Source of the DNA: Hoplostethus atlanticus
Lineage: Eukaryota; Chordata; Actinopteri; Trachichthyiformes; Trachichthyidae
Direction: 5' to 3'
NCBI GenBank assembly: GCA_034670405.1
Contig: JAXDDX010000227.1
Location: 124,001-188,000, forward strand
Length of the DNA stretch: 64,000 nucleotides
How positions within the stretch are numbered: position 1 is the stretch's first letter; each line of letters starts with the position of its first letter. Below are positions 25,506-38,351 of this stretch, one piece after another. Both the position numbers and the translations under genes were made by a program. The notes under the pieces were generated by a model that worked only from the letters and a program-made list of their open reading frames with translations, did no database searches and had not been told where the DNA came from.

Positions 25506-28317
25506 TACACACAGAAACGTACTCACAGAAACACACAATCGCTAGCCAGAGGTTGTAGAGATTTAACAAGCAACTTGCTTGGGCAGAACAACAATTCTGG
25601 AAAAGTTCTGGAAAAGTGAACATCGAAAGTCTTTTGCCAAATAATATTTGGTCTAATATATGAGTATGTTATGCTCTTTTAATGAGCAGTGAAGCATAGC
25701 ATGCAGGGGAAAGCTTAATAGTCCAAAAGGGAACCATTTAGAATGATGAAAGAGACTAATCCTGAAGACAACACACTTCCAAGAGAGAACAAAAGCCTGT
25801 GCAGGAAAAGGCCTTTCTTTGGCGTAAATGGTAAACAACAATTTGGACTCTTTGCAAAACAAGCTTATTGTTAGCTGAAGGGGAAGCACACAAAACAGCA
25901 ACAATGCTTTGTGAACGATGCAAAATGGCAGAAAACACTGGAGCTGTCTGCTTCCAGCAAATCCCTCGCTCCTCTATAACGGCTGGCTTCCTGGTGATTG
26001 GCTACACACCTGTTCTCTCTTTAATTGTCATGAAGTGATGTCTTTTTCTCTCTCATTCCTCATCTCTTCTCTCTCTCCTCCCGTTCTCCTTCTCTTACCC
26101 CCTCCCCTTCTCTCCTACTATGGTTCAGTCCCAATTTCATGGCTGGGCATTCTCCCATGTATAATTCATGAGTGACATGCTTGTTTTACACACCACGTAC
26201 CAACAGCCATGTTGTGCCGCCCTGAGGGGGCCTCGACTTTGCCAGCCTGTAATCTGCTTACACACAGAGCAACCAGCACACAGTTCTCTCACCAATTACA
26301 CTCCATTCCTGGAATGGGCCTCTCCCTGACACTGGGTTGGTTGTGATCATCATGTCTTTCAAAAAGCCATACAGATAGAGAGTATGAACACACCATGCAT
26401 GTTTCTGTCAGACGTGGAGATAATTGGTTGAGTGCTCAATGTTGGGGCACTGTGCAGGGCAGATAAAAGCACCTCTTTGGACTCGAGGTAAAGTTGGCAG
26501 GCCCAAGTAACGTCAACACCATTGTCCAACCATAGAGCTCATACACCAAGGTAGGGATTCAAAGGTGTGCAGCAATTCACCTAGGAATTACTCACAACTC
26601 ATGGTGCGCGAGCAAAATCATTGTATGCTGCACCCACCAGGACTCACACATTGGCAGACAAACACACATGCATACACACAAACACACACCCTAGACATCA
26701 CAGGTAAATGGGGTAGAATGTAGTGATGTGTAGTGGGTAATGAGTGCTGATTGTTTGTGACGGGACTGTAGTAAGGCTGATTTCCCAGCTGAGGAATGGG
26801 GCCTTTGTACACATCACAGGGCTGTCAGGGAGAGACACAAAATGGGCCCATAGCTTCTAAGCTCTTCTCAAATAGACAGAACCACTTCGCTATTTATCTA
26901 TAGACGGCAACAACACACAGGCAGAGATGGATGATCTGAGTATTTTAAGTATTTTGGCAATGCAAAACAAGCCTGTTTGTATGGAAATGTGCACTTGGGT
27001 ATTGTATATTGTGTGGAAAAAACATGACTGTTATTAAAGGGCACAGTCAATTACTGACTCAGAAGCAGTATGCTGAGACTTATAAATAGATGCAAAAGCA
27101 TTGTTTGCTGGTATTTTTATTATAACCCTACGACAAACTATTAATAACCCTCCAAAAAGGCTTTAAAGCACCACACATGGATGTGGCTATTTGCTTCAGA
27201 GCATTGTTCACACAATCATACAGGGCTATAGGTGCCAGTTAGAAAGCACAATGCTGCAGTGAAATGTGTTGAAGAATCAGAGCTCTGTAGAGATGATTTC
27301 TTTGTTTTCTTTTTTATTGTGCGGCAATTACATAAATATGTTTTAGAGGGCTAATAATTCTTTTGATTAGTAGCCATATAAAGGGAAAGGATTTCTTTTC
27401 TTCTATTTCATTACAGCCCGGATTGATATCACTTTTTCATTAGGGGTTTCCTTACTTGATGACACGTAGTCAATAATTCATTGATCTAAGTGTGTTTTAT
27501 TCATAAGTCTCAGAAAGTAAGGGGATCATTAAGGAGACTTTTTGCAAGCTTTGACTATACCACTCAATTGAGTGAAATGATTCCTCGTGAAGATATGATG
27601 GGAGCAGCAGCCTGTTGTAGTTAAGCTATCCACATCCATATTGACGACCAGCAAGAAGGTCAAGGGTTCTAATAGAGGCAGAGGCAAATCCAGTCAGCAC
27701 CGATTAAACAAGACATCTCCATTCATGTATTTGAATCATCTGATCACTCTCAAGAACTATAAACTCAATGGCACAGGATTCATACTGGGATACTTCATAG
27801 CTTCTGTCTACAGCTAAATGTATTAGAATAACAAGTACAAGAGCCAAATGGGCCAAATGAGTTGAAAACACTGATTTCAGAGACGCTGTGGGAAGCCTAA
27901 ATCCTCACAGATTCAACTGCACACTGCACAGCATGTTACTTTAGTTAGCCCTAGTTTGTCAGAAACAGAAACGCTTTGGATCATTCTTTGCCCAATTTGC
28001 TTGCACAACTCAATTTCAATTTAAGTTTGAAATGTCTGATATACACCATCAAATGACTTACCTAGCTCAATACAATTTATATTTGTATTTCCATTGATCA
28101 AACTGTAACCTGTAATTTTAAAAACATTATCTTTGGATAGAACAAATGTGGCACCAGCCCAGCAAACTCAGCTCTTAAAAAAAGAATGCTACCTCCTCAT
28201 AAAACGATGAAAATTATTTCAATACCATGCTAAAATGATGTAATAGAAAAGGCTGATGAAAATTATTGCATCAATTTTGTGAGTAAACATAATAACACAA
28301 TGTTCCAAAAACTCTGC

Positions 28318-28352
28318 CTCTCTCTCTCTCCTTCTCTCGCTCTTTCTCTATC
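28318..28352. repeat. CT-rich tract
   Basis: An imperfect (CT)n pyrimidine tract. Confidence 0.7.
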
Positions 28353-28524
28353 TCTATTTCGCTTTTTTCCTCTCCCAGGGGTGGCATCAGTCTCAGGCTG
28401 ATATGCTAGAGTGAGAAATACCTTCTCAGGCAGTGTTTTGTGCCTACTGTGAAGATGCTCCCATGTGCCTTCTTGCCTGGCTCCTGCTTGGATGCCTGGA
28501 TGCTGCTGGATGAGGTGAAATGGT

Positions 28525-28530
<6 letters not shown>

Positions 28531-28581
<51 letters not shown>

Positions 28582-28607
28582 TGTGTGTGTGAGAGAGAGA
28601 GAGACGG

Positions 28608-28639
<32 letters not shown>

Positions 28640-28640
28640 C
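28531..28640. repeat. Compound (GT)n-(GA)n microsatellite
   Basis: A GT tract of about 60 bp runs directly into a GA tract of about 50 bp. Open frames across it on both strands are low-complexity artefacts. Confidence 0.95.
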
Positions 28641-29378
28641 AACATCATCCAAACCTACAATCTGTTATGTCAACATATGGAACAATGGAAAGATACCTTA
28701 CCACAGCATAACCCATTGCACAATTTGAAATTTCATTCTTTCACTGAATGAATATTCAAGTTGATTTTTAAAACATGTCCCCATCCAATTGCATTACATT
28801 TGCAAAGTATTTCACCAGAGGATATGGGCATGAGCGTCCATGGACCATGTTTCAAGTAATAACCATAGCAGCTCATGTTCAGCATCTGGAGATTACATCT
28901 ACATTGAAGGGGCAAATAGCTTTTTGCAACACTGAAGCTCATGGACAATAAACATCCACTTCTAAGTGGTTTGAGATATAGCTGATAGTCCTACACTTGC
29001 TGTTGTTGAAGCTATTAATTGATAATCTTGTTTTGCATCTGTAATACAATAAATAATCCAGAGAACAGGATGAAAGACAATTTTTCTGTTTATTAGAAAG
29101 GAGCAGTGTGAGATTGTAAACTCACAATATTTTGAATGAGAAATCTCTCACCACACCCTCACTTATGCTATTGTCACTGTTATAAAATGTAATTAATCTG
29201 CCACAGACATTACATGACAATGGAAAGATGTAATATGATAAATTCTACCTAATTTTCCTTCTAATTAAAAAAACATTATTAATATATGGTACACTATCAA
29301 AATGTCCATGTTTCCATTGCACAAACACAGAGATATCTGTGATCTGGATCTGTGTAATATCTGTACCAGGTCTGTTTA

Positions 29379-29380
<2 letters not shown>

Positions 29381-29419
<39 letters not shown>
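29381..29419. repeat. (TG)n microsatellite
   Basis: A perfect TG tract. Confidence 0.95.
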
Positions 29420-29420
<1 letters not shown>

Positions 29421-30540
29421 TCAGTGGGGCAGTGAAAAAATTAACCGTATGACCTCAACCCAGAAGGTTTACACATTGGCAGATGTGGTGTCCTGTAGGG
29501 GCGCGACAAAGGGTTTCAGCAGAATGTGAAGTGGTGAGTGGTAGGAAGTTGATAAGACAGTGGGGATGGAGGATCCTGAGGTCTGGCTGTACAAGTGGTG
29601 GAATGAAAATATTTTTAAGTTGAAACTTTAAAAAAATGTTGTTTACAGACAGGGTTTGCCGTAAAAATACATACATACATGTACATAAATACAATTAAAA
29701 CACATAATAAAGAATAATAAAATCACAGTAAAAGCAATAAAAATGCAAAATCACAATAAAACAACAAATCACCATAGGTTATACCCATATAGACTAACAT
29801 CATAACATCACATCTACCATTTAAGCAAACAAAGCAATCTAATTGGGGATAAATGAGAGGTTCACTTGGTTCTTTTACTTTTGAGTTTAGGCACTCTGAA
29901 GTGGTTCCCAACCCAAACTGCCCTCTAAAGGGGTGACCAGGGTAGTAAAGATTGGAATTGGCCTTTCTCACCACATGCGTCTGAAAGATATCAGTCAGTG
30001 TTCCAAGTTTGTTCAGTGTAATGCTTTTCATATGGCATAACAGCAGGCAAACAGGATGTTGCGGTCCTCTGACTGCCTGGTCATCTTTTATATTTATTTT
30101 GTTCCATGGCCTAGAGCCTTCTTCTGCCCTAGAATCATCTGCTTGGTCTCTGACCTTGGCTCCATGCCTATCTACACTGTCTCATCCTCCTTTGGCAATG
30201 GCTTGGCTCCACACTCTCTCTTTTTCGCTCTCCCCATTGATTTTGGTCATTTTATACCTGAACACATTCATTAATCTGATTATCCCTGTGTCTGGGTCCA
30301 GTTCATTAGGCTGGCCCAGCTGTAATACAGGCAGATGCCTGCTGGGCCATAAGGATTCATCACACAGCCACTGAGGCCTGAAGAACACTGCAACACATAC
30401 GACAGGACAGCACACAGGTACACAGACCAAAAGACAGACAAACACACAATGGAGGCAATGAGACAGCATTTGCATGGATTTTGGCAGTGAAACAAAGTTG
30501 CATATGGAATAAACAGTCAATATGTGGGTGACTGAAATGG

Positions 30541-32600
30541 CCAGATAGGTGAATATTTCCTGTAGCCCATCTGTCTTTTTCCCCAGTAACGTCCTCCAGC
30601 TTCTCCTGGGGGATCTCCAAGTGCTCTCAGGCCAGCTAGGACATGTAGTCCCTCCAGTAGGTCCTGGGTCTGCCCCAGGATCTCCTCCCAGTCAGCCGTG
30701 CCCAGAATACTTCCAGGAGAGGCACCTAGTGGTGTTCTTACCAGGTACTTGAACCACCTCAACTGGCACCCCATACTCCTGCAGTACCTCCCATAGAATA
30801 CTTTGGGTAACACATTCTTAGACCTTTTCAAAATCCACAAAACATATCTAGATAGGATTGACAAACTCCCATGACCCCTCAGTTATATGTGAGGGAGTAA
30901 AAAGCTGGCCCACTGTTCTACAACAGGATGAAATTTTGCATTGTTCTTCCTGAATCTTAGGCTCGACCATTGGACAGACCTTCACGCACCTTGGTATAGC
31001 CTTTCCCAGGAAGGCCGATCAATATGATACCTCAATTATTGTCCATTCCCCTTTATTTAAAGATGGGGAATACCATCCCTGCTAATCTAAATGCAGTGAA
31101 GAGATGTGTGTCAACTTCAGTGTGGATCTTGTCACCTTCCTATTGAGGAGCTCTCTAACTACCTCACTGATCTCGGCCAAGGAGATGGACTCAGATTCTC
31201 CAGAATCTTCCAGCACTACCTCCTGAACAGAGGGCATGTCTGCTGGGTTTAGGACTTCCTCAAAGTATTCCTTCCACCTTCGGACAATGTCCCCACTTGA
31301 TGATAGTGTTTCCCTGTCCCACTGAGAACAGCCTAAGCAATGTTCTACCTTCTGAATGGTTTGCTAGACTCTCTTGGAAGCCACCCAAAAGTCATTGTCA
31401 ATAGCATCTCTGAACTCGGAATCCCACACCTGGGCTTTTGCTTTTGTAACTATAGTAGCTGCAGCTTTTTTTGGCTGGATCAGTAGTCTTCTGTGCCAAC
31501 CAGGCCTGCAGGTTCTTGGGTTGCCACCATAACAGGCACAGACCACCTTTGGCCATAGCTCCTAGCTGCTGCTTCCAGAAGGCAGGGGGCTGACAGGCAT
31601 TTTAAAAAGGGTCCACTCCTGATTCCACATCCCTAACCTCCTCCAGGATAAAGGAGAAGCTTGTTAGGAGGTGAAAGTTTCCCAGCACACTTTCGCTAGA
31701 CATTTGGGTTCAGCTGGTCTGTCCAGCAGCCTACCCTGCCATCTGATCAAACTGACCACCAGATGGTGATCAGTTGACAGCTCGCCCCCTCTCTTCACCC
31801 GAGAGGGACAGAACATATGGCCTCAGGTCTGATTCAACATTTATAGAGTCGATCATTGAAATTTGGCCCAGGGTGCTCTGGTAAACACTTATGAAGCTCC
31901 TTGTGTTCAAACATGGTGTTTGTTATGGACAACCAATGACTAGCACATAAGTACAAGAACAGCACACCGCTCAGGTTCAGATGAAGAAGGCTGTTCCTTC
32001 CTATCACGCACCTCCACGTTTCCCAGCTGTTGCCAGCGGGAGCATTGAAGTCTCCCAGTAGGACTATGGAGTCAGTAGGTGGAGCCTTCACCAGCACCTC
32101 CTCCCGCTGTCTCCAAGAAGCCCAGGTACACCAAAGTGCTATTAGGTGCATGCATGCAAACAATAGTCAGAGTTTCCCTTTCTGCAACTTAGTAGTTATA
32201 TTGAGAAAATGTCCACAATGACAAGTAGTTGCATTGAAACTCCAACTGTGCAGCAGTCAGATAAATGACGGTATAGTGAGTATCCCCTCACTTGCCCCAT
32301 GCCTCGCAGGCAACTCCTGAGCTGGAGACCACTACCTATCAAGGAGCCTGTGAGTACCATTCTCAGGCCTAAGTCCAGGAGTGAGCCTCGCTATCCTTGT
32401 TGTCTCAGTTGTTTTAGAGACAATCATAGGGGTCTTTATGAAATGTTATTTCTGACCCCTCGTCTGGGAACAGTTTGCCTTGGATTTCCTTCCAGGAGCT
32501 TCCAACAAATTACTCCCAGGGTCACTAAAGCACATCAACTCCTCCACCAAGATGAGGTTAAGATCCTGGTAGAGGATAAAATAAATTGATGTAAAGGAGA
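30541..32600 (-). mobile_element. Degenerate non-LTR retrotransposon (LINE)
   Basis: Read on the minus strand from about 32.6 to 30.5 kb, this has the order of a LINE second open frame. An APE-type endonuclease segment at 31.83-32.16 kb contains the GDFNA motif and the block ASHWLSITNTMFEHKE. A linker follows at 31.36-31.55 kb (VWDSEFRDAIDNDFWVASKR). Reverse-transcriptase N-terminal remnants lie at 31.1-31.3 kb, and a C-terminal block with LRWFKYLVRTPLG lies at 30.6-30.8 kb. The central catalytic RT part is mostly deleted and there are many frameshifts and stops. The clade is uncertain; it resembles abundant fish endonuclease/RT LINEs. It is clearly inactive. Confidence 0.8.
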
Positions 32601-32902
32601 CAATGAAATAAGCTTTGAGTAGATAAGCAGGCCTTTAATAATAGTCTGTTCTCTGCATCCCAGTATGAACAATTGTTGGACAGAAATTAAGTTTGTTTCT
32701 ACAGTCTTTACAGCTTTCTACAGCGTACTGTGACTCATATCTGTCTATCTACAACTCCCATGTGACATGAAACAGATAATGTGACATCAGAAAGCTAGGT
32801 CAATACCTCCATGATCCTCACTGATCCAACACCGTGGTAGTCAGCAAAAAGACCTTTAACCTTTATAGAGGTCATGTTGTGCCTCTGAAACGAGTTACCG
32901 TA

Positions 32903-33502
32903 TATGTACATGTGGCAGACTCGGGGAGGGAGGGTGGTAGGCTCGGGCTGGACTCAGCGGCTGCGGCCAATTAAGGCTGATTGCAGCCGGGCCTTTTTCA
33001 CCTGTGTGTGGATGTGTGAGCGGGAGTGCGCCAGTGTGAGAGGCTGGTGGCGTGAATGCAGGAGCCGGCAGCGATCGGGAGGATCGAGGGCCGGCGGACT
33101 GGAGGTGCGGAGAGCCAGCAACCGCTGTCCTGAGCAGGGTCCGCGGCTGGGGTGCCGGGACCAGGCGAGGGTGAAAAGATAGAGTGGGGAAGCGGCGTCA
33201 CCGGGGCGGCGACCAAGTGAGCTCCGGAGGATGCAGCCGGGCGCAGCCTGGAAGGGCTGTCCAGTCGGGTTTGGGGCGGGACGCCCCTGGAAGCCCGGCA
33301 GACTAGGGCAGCCTTGGTGCTCCGCGGCTGGCCTGCCGGGAGGGAGGTTGGTGCGCGCGCCGAGGGAGACGGCTCTACCCACGACCATCAACAGCGGGCC
33401 GGGTTTATGTGTGGGAAAATAAAACGGCCCTGCTGGCCACTTGACTCTCCTCCTGCCTATGTGTCTCTGTCTGTCACGAACCCCGGTACGGTGGCAACTT
33501 AC
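32903..33502. mobile_element. GC/CpG-rich 600-bp island, possible solo LTR
   Basis: The base composition changes abruptly to GC- and CpG-rich between AT-rich flanks. The block contains a GGCCAATTAAGGCTGATTGC promoter-like segment near its left end and AATAAAA about 85 bp before its right end. It is flanked by ACCGTA at 32,897-32,902 and again at 33,503-33,508, a possible target-site duplication. This is the layout of a solo LTR. The ends do not show a clean TG...CA, so a CpG island or promoter remnant is the alternative. Open frames on both strands are compositional. Confidence 0.4.
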
Positions 33503-33672
33503 ACCGTACACATGCACAGATACATTCCTGATACATGTGCACACATCCCAGATCAATATTCTCATGTTCACAAATCATATGAAAACGGTGCAAAGGTGTT
33601 TGGGTTCAGGGGTCTAAGAGGAGAGGATGGTTGTTATTGTGACACTGAGGGTAAAAGGATGGTAGAAGGAAG

Positions 33673-33702
33673 AGGGATGGGTTGGGGGTTGGGGGGGGTG
33701 GA
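33673..33702 (+). repeat. G-rich run, potential quadruplex
   Basis: Four G-runs in the order GGG, GGG, GGGGG, GGGGGGGG separated by one to three bases. This satisfies the usual G-quadruplex pattern. No nearby gene explains it. Confidence 0.6.
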
Positions 33703-33947
33703 AGAGTAGGAGATTGAGAGATGAAGGGAGGGATGGTTGGTGGAGGGGTTGAAGAAGACCACCCTGGAAATAAAAAGGCCTGGATGGTTGGTCAGAAGGG
33801 TTCCCCTGGGCCCAGCACCACAGAAGGAAGCAGATTAAACCTGATTGAATTCACACTCATACAGTCTTCAAAGGAAACTGGTTCATATGAAACAGTGTAG
33901 CACCCATCAGATACCCCATCACCACCCCCACCCGCTCCCTTCTCCTC

Positions 33948-33948
<1 letters not shown>

Positions 33949-33979
<31 letters not shown>

Positions 33980-33998
33980 TCTCCCTTTATCTCTCTCT
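33949..33998. repeat. (CT)n pyrimidine tract
   Basis: Imperfect CT dinucleotides with short interruptions. Confidence 0.9.
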
Positions 33999-36589
33999 GG
34001 GTTTTATTAGGTTTTGCCTCTGGGTTTCTGTTTCTCTTTCCACTTCATCTGTGTGTTTGTTATTCTCTCTCACACCCTCTCACACTATCAGTCTTGTTCT
34101 CTATCACTTCTTTATTTTGAGTTCTCATGTTGATTGTTGATGGAGATTATATAATAATACATACCTTTGTAGCAAACAGAAAATTGTGTTCTTTTGAGCA
34201 TCTCTTATCTTCCATAGCTCTTACCCTATATTTCAAAAAAAATCTACAGCTCAAAGTAATGTTTTTCAGTTTTCTTGACTGCTTTTCACACACTTTAAAG
34301 ATTTAATGTGTTATTCTGCCATTTCTTAAATAGCCCTAACAGTGAAATGGTTTTGCTTCACCTCTTTGTATCCAAAATGGTGGGGTCCATAAATTGGTCA
34401 TAGTGGTCAAATGATGAGCCCATTTTGAATCAATAGAACACTGCACCCTTGCAACAGCTTTATCATTTGACATTTTAAAGGGAGGTGTTTGCTGGATGGG
34501 CAATAGAATGGTGGCTATTCTTCCTTTGTGGTGCACAGATTGTTTATCGACTAGGTGAGCGTGGACCCCTAGTCTTCTGACAGTGTTCGAGTCCTCTGGA
34601 GAAAACTGCAAACTCCTCCTCCTCTGCGCATCAATACATTAGTTGCATCAGAAAACTGAGGGTTAGACTTTCGCCAGGAATATAAACACATATATGGTAC
34701 TTGCATAGCCACAAGTATGAACATATAAACACCCACCTAGCCAACCACCACCCAACACACACACACCTCCAGGAGAGGCAACCAGACCTCCAAGGAAGCA
34801 ACAGTCCGGTCAGTTTCTTTAACCTGATGCAAGCATAGAGTAAACCATTGTAACAACACCGAATAGTGTTCCCATGACAGTGGAACAAGTTTGGTCCAAG
34901 GAACCTGCCTTTTATGAAATGTCTGGAATACTGTACATTATCATGTCTCATTTTTATCTTGCTGTAGCATTTCAGCCTCCACTGAGTTCCTGTACTCTCT
35001 AGTTACCTAATTTCCATCCACAGCTATACATGGGAGCTCTTAGCTATATGCTGAGGCGATGATTAAAAAAGATTCCAAACATGCACCGACTCAGATAATT
35101 ACAAATTAGCTAGTATTTGCATAAATAAAGAACTGCATCCATTATTAAAACCTACCTCCGACCATGCCTGTTCTTTATGCATCTCTTATGAATTGCTTTC
35201 ATTTTGCATTCAGGGCTGCGTTAAACAACTTCAAATTAATGCCATTCAGTTCCCAAGACTAATCCCCAATATCATGATTACAATTCCCATGGCTTTTATT
35301 TGCCTTATCAGACTGTTGAGATAATGTGTGTCTTTACAAATGACGAAGCAGCCGTGCCATTTGTAGCTTCTCCTCTGATATCTGACGGTTGACATTCAAA
35401 TGTGGTCTTTTCTACCTGGTTGTTGCTGCTCACTTGTTATCTGTTTCAGTTGAGGTTGAGCGAAAAAGGTGCATAGGTTGGGCGCTGCAGGCAAAGACAG
35501 ATCTTCAAAGTATAATGAGGGTTTGCCAGGGTGCCTGTGTGCCTGTGTGCCTGGTCCCTTCACAGAAAAGATGGGAGGGGGGGGGGTGCTTTCATTCTTC
35601 CTGTCAAAGAGTACAGAGGGTCTTCCTTGGGCGAAGTCTCTGTTGTTGTTTGAATATATGCAGATGACTTGGTAATTATACTACCAAAGTTTTCATTCCT
35701 TCACGGTTTTTCATTTAGTCAACTTTTGTTCGCTGCATTCATAATGTAGGCCCAGTTCCTACAACTCCTATTGGAACTACTGTGATGCTGCATTGCTCAA
35801 TCTCAGTGATAACTGAGTTTAATGTTTTAGGTTGTTCTAGGTAATTATATAGTATAGCACAGTGCAGCAGGTAGGCTACCACAGCTCCATGACATCAGAA
35901 GGAACTCACATGAAAAAAAGAGGAAAATTATTCATTCAAGCCTCTTGTCATCGGTGTATCTAGGAAATGAATCTCTGGACAAGAATGTTGTCTCTTTTGC
36001 CGCCCCTAGGGGGGTTGCTTCAATTCCCATATATCCTAGCTCACTTACGCTGTGTTTATGTGGTTATGGCTGTTAAAATGTCTAGCCATCGATGATTTCT
36101 CATCCCGATGGCAATGGAACATTTATGTTCACAAATCCTGGTTTTTAACTTCCCGCTCATGAGTGATTCACAGGCTTCTCCTCTAACCCATGAACATTGA
36201 CTTCAACTGGAGCCACTGCTAATGCTCACCTAATTCATTCTGCATTACAAGTCTAGTTTCTCCTGATTTGAAAAACAATTGTAACAAGGAAAATTACCAC
36301 TTGAAATGAGAAAAAAATGAGAAGGCCCCTTAGGCAAAGCTTAACTTAACCAAATAATCACATAAATTGGATGACCTTTTTATAACAGAATCTAGGTGAT
36401 GTTTTGAAAGATCTGACAATGTGGGGATCAGTTTCTATATGTTAATAGTTAATATATGCCATTGTTTGTGTATCACTAGCTTCACATCCTTGGATATGGG
36501 GCCATATGTGGAAACTAATGTGGCACCATGAGAGGATAAAGAAGTTGAGACAGAGAAAGGGGGATCAACTAAGAAACTGTACAAAGAGA

Positions 36590-36591
<2 letters not shown>

Positions 36592-36641
<50 letters not shown>

Positions 36642-36646
36642 GTGTT
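36592..36646. repeat. (GT)n microsatellite
   Basis: A long GT tract with one CG interruption near the end. Confidence 0.95.
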
Positions 36647-36754
36647 TGAGCGCGTGTATTTGAAAGCTTTGATTGTTCTTCTATGCTCCAGTGCCCTCTG
36701 AATTTTGGGCAAGCAACCTTTTTGCCCAGTAGCTTGCAGCTGTGAGGCTTCTCT

Positions 36755-36797
36755 CTTTTTCTCTCTCTCTCTCTCTTTATCTTGCTCACTCTCACTC

Positions 36798-36847
<50 letters not shown>
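36755..36847. repeat. (CT)n pyrimidine tracts
   Basis: Two CT tracts (about 36,755-36,777 and 36,801-36,847) separated by a short CT-rich spacer. Confidence 0.95.
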
Positions 36848-36849
<2 letters not shown>

Positions 36850-38081
36850 GGTGGTAGCTGTATGCCTCAGCTAAGATGAAAAAGCGTGGATGCGATTTCT
36901 ATAGCCCTGTTGGAGACCAGCAACTCATCACAAACTGGTCTCGGCTGGTTGGGCGAGTGAATCAAATCGTGGATAGCAGGACTGAAACGATTTCAGTTTG
37001 AGACTGGGGACCCTGCCTCACATCTCAGTCATTGGTGCACATTCAATTGGATGTATTCGATTCAATTCAGCTCAAATATGAGATGGGACATCTAGAGCAG
37101 TGTTAGAGAGACTGTTGAGGTTATGAAACAAAACCTTGAGAAGCATGAGAGGTATGGAATTTAACCCATGGCGTCCTCTCCTTTTAAAAGCTTCTGGGAA
37201 CCACTTGTCTCTGCCACTCATCGCGATGTCTATATGCAATCAACATTTAATCAACATTTAATCAACAGAATCATCGCACATTCAAAACCCACACAGCGAC
37301 ACTCAATAAAAAGGCAACAAACAACACTGTTACTTGGATGTATCCAGACACTCTTGTGGCCATACAATATAAAGGGAAAGGTAATTAAGGGCCTTTCATA
37401 GGTCTACACAATATGGACACACATGAAGAAAAGAAAAATGTCACCGTGCTACATCAGCCCAACACAAAGCCTAGCCTCAAATATTGTCCGTGCTGTCGTT
37501 ACTGGTGAGATGACTGTCATTTCTGTTCAATTCTTACTTTTTTGAATGCCATTTAAGTGTGATGTGAGGTTACTTAAGGGCAGTGATTCATTCTGAGGGT
37601 CTTACACAGCCGGGACGCCCCAGTGTGTATGACATCACCGCACCCACACTGCATGTGTCGTACTTTGTGAATTAATGATGAGGAGGCCTTTTCCCCCCCG
37701 AGGGGTTAAGCAGTGCTGAGTCCTCCTGGCGTGTTTCTCCTTCTTCTGTGTGGTGTGATTCAAGACTCATGGGGCTGATGTCGTTCCTCTTACATCACTC
37801 TTATACAGTAATGCACCACCTCATGGGTGCAGAAAAAGGACTCGCCATTCTGACACTAAGACAAATCATTGAGATACTAAGGGTCTTTCCTAATGATGAT
37901 CATGCAGTGGTCTAACTAAAATGTATAAACTACGTATCTAAATCAATTTTATGCTACCAGGGGGGCTGCAACTGCCTGTTAATCTGGTAGATTAGACTTT
38001 CATCCATTTCTATGTGTTTGGAGAACAGCAAGTTGGTCAGCAGTGACATTGGCCAGTTAGCTCAGCAACAGCTTCTCTCCA

Positions 38082-38084
<3 letters not shown>

Positions 38085-38141
<57 letters not shown>
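38085..38141. repeat. (GT)n microsatellite
   Basis: A perfect GT tract of about 28 units. Confidence 0.95.
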
Positions 38142-38274
38142 GACCTTTTGCTGATTGTGAATTAAGTGCCGGTGAGTGCTTCAGGTCCCTGGCCTTTGAA
38201 GGTTATACACACTAACACCCCAACTCTGTTCACCACTGGAGCAATAAACAGCAAGCACAGGACAGAGGACAACT

Positions 38275-38275
<1 letters not shown>

Positions 38276-38351
<76 letters not shown>
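38276..38351. repeat. Compound (CT)n-(CA)n microsatellite
   Basis: A CT tract runs into a CA tract after a CCCT junction. It mirrors the GT-GA compound at 28.5 kb. Confidence 0.95.

Larger units (their letters stand above)
18121..30540. other. Long non-coding stretch, mainly microsatellites
   Basis: I find no gene with a defensible exon structure in these 12 kb. It contains the microsatellites listed separately, a retroposon-tail-like sequence near 19,561, a GC-richer block at 18.5-19.2 kb that is described as a finding, and otherwise AT-rich DNA. It may be intergenic or intronic. Confidence 0.5.

Noticed and set aside
32954-33709. Long open frames on both strands in the GC-rich island, up to 205 codons
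   Set aside because: High GC lowers stop frequency; the frames are Arg/Pro/Gly-rich, overlap on both strands and lack any domain.
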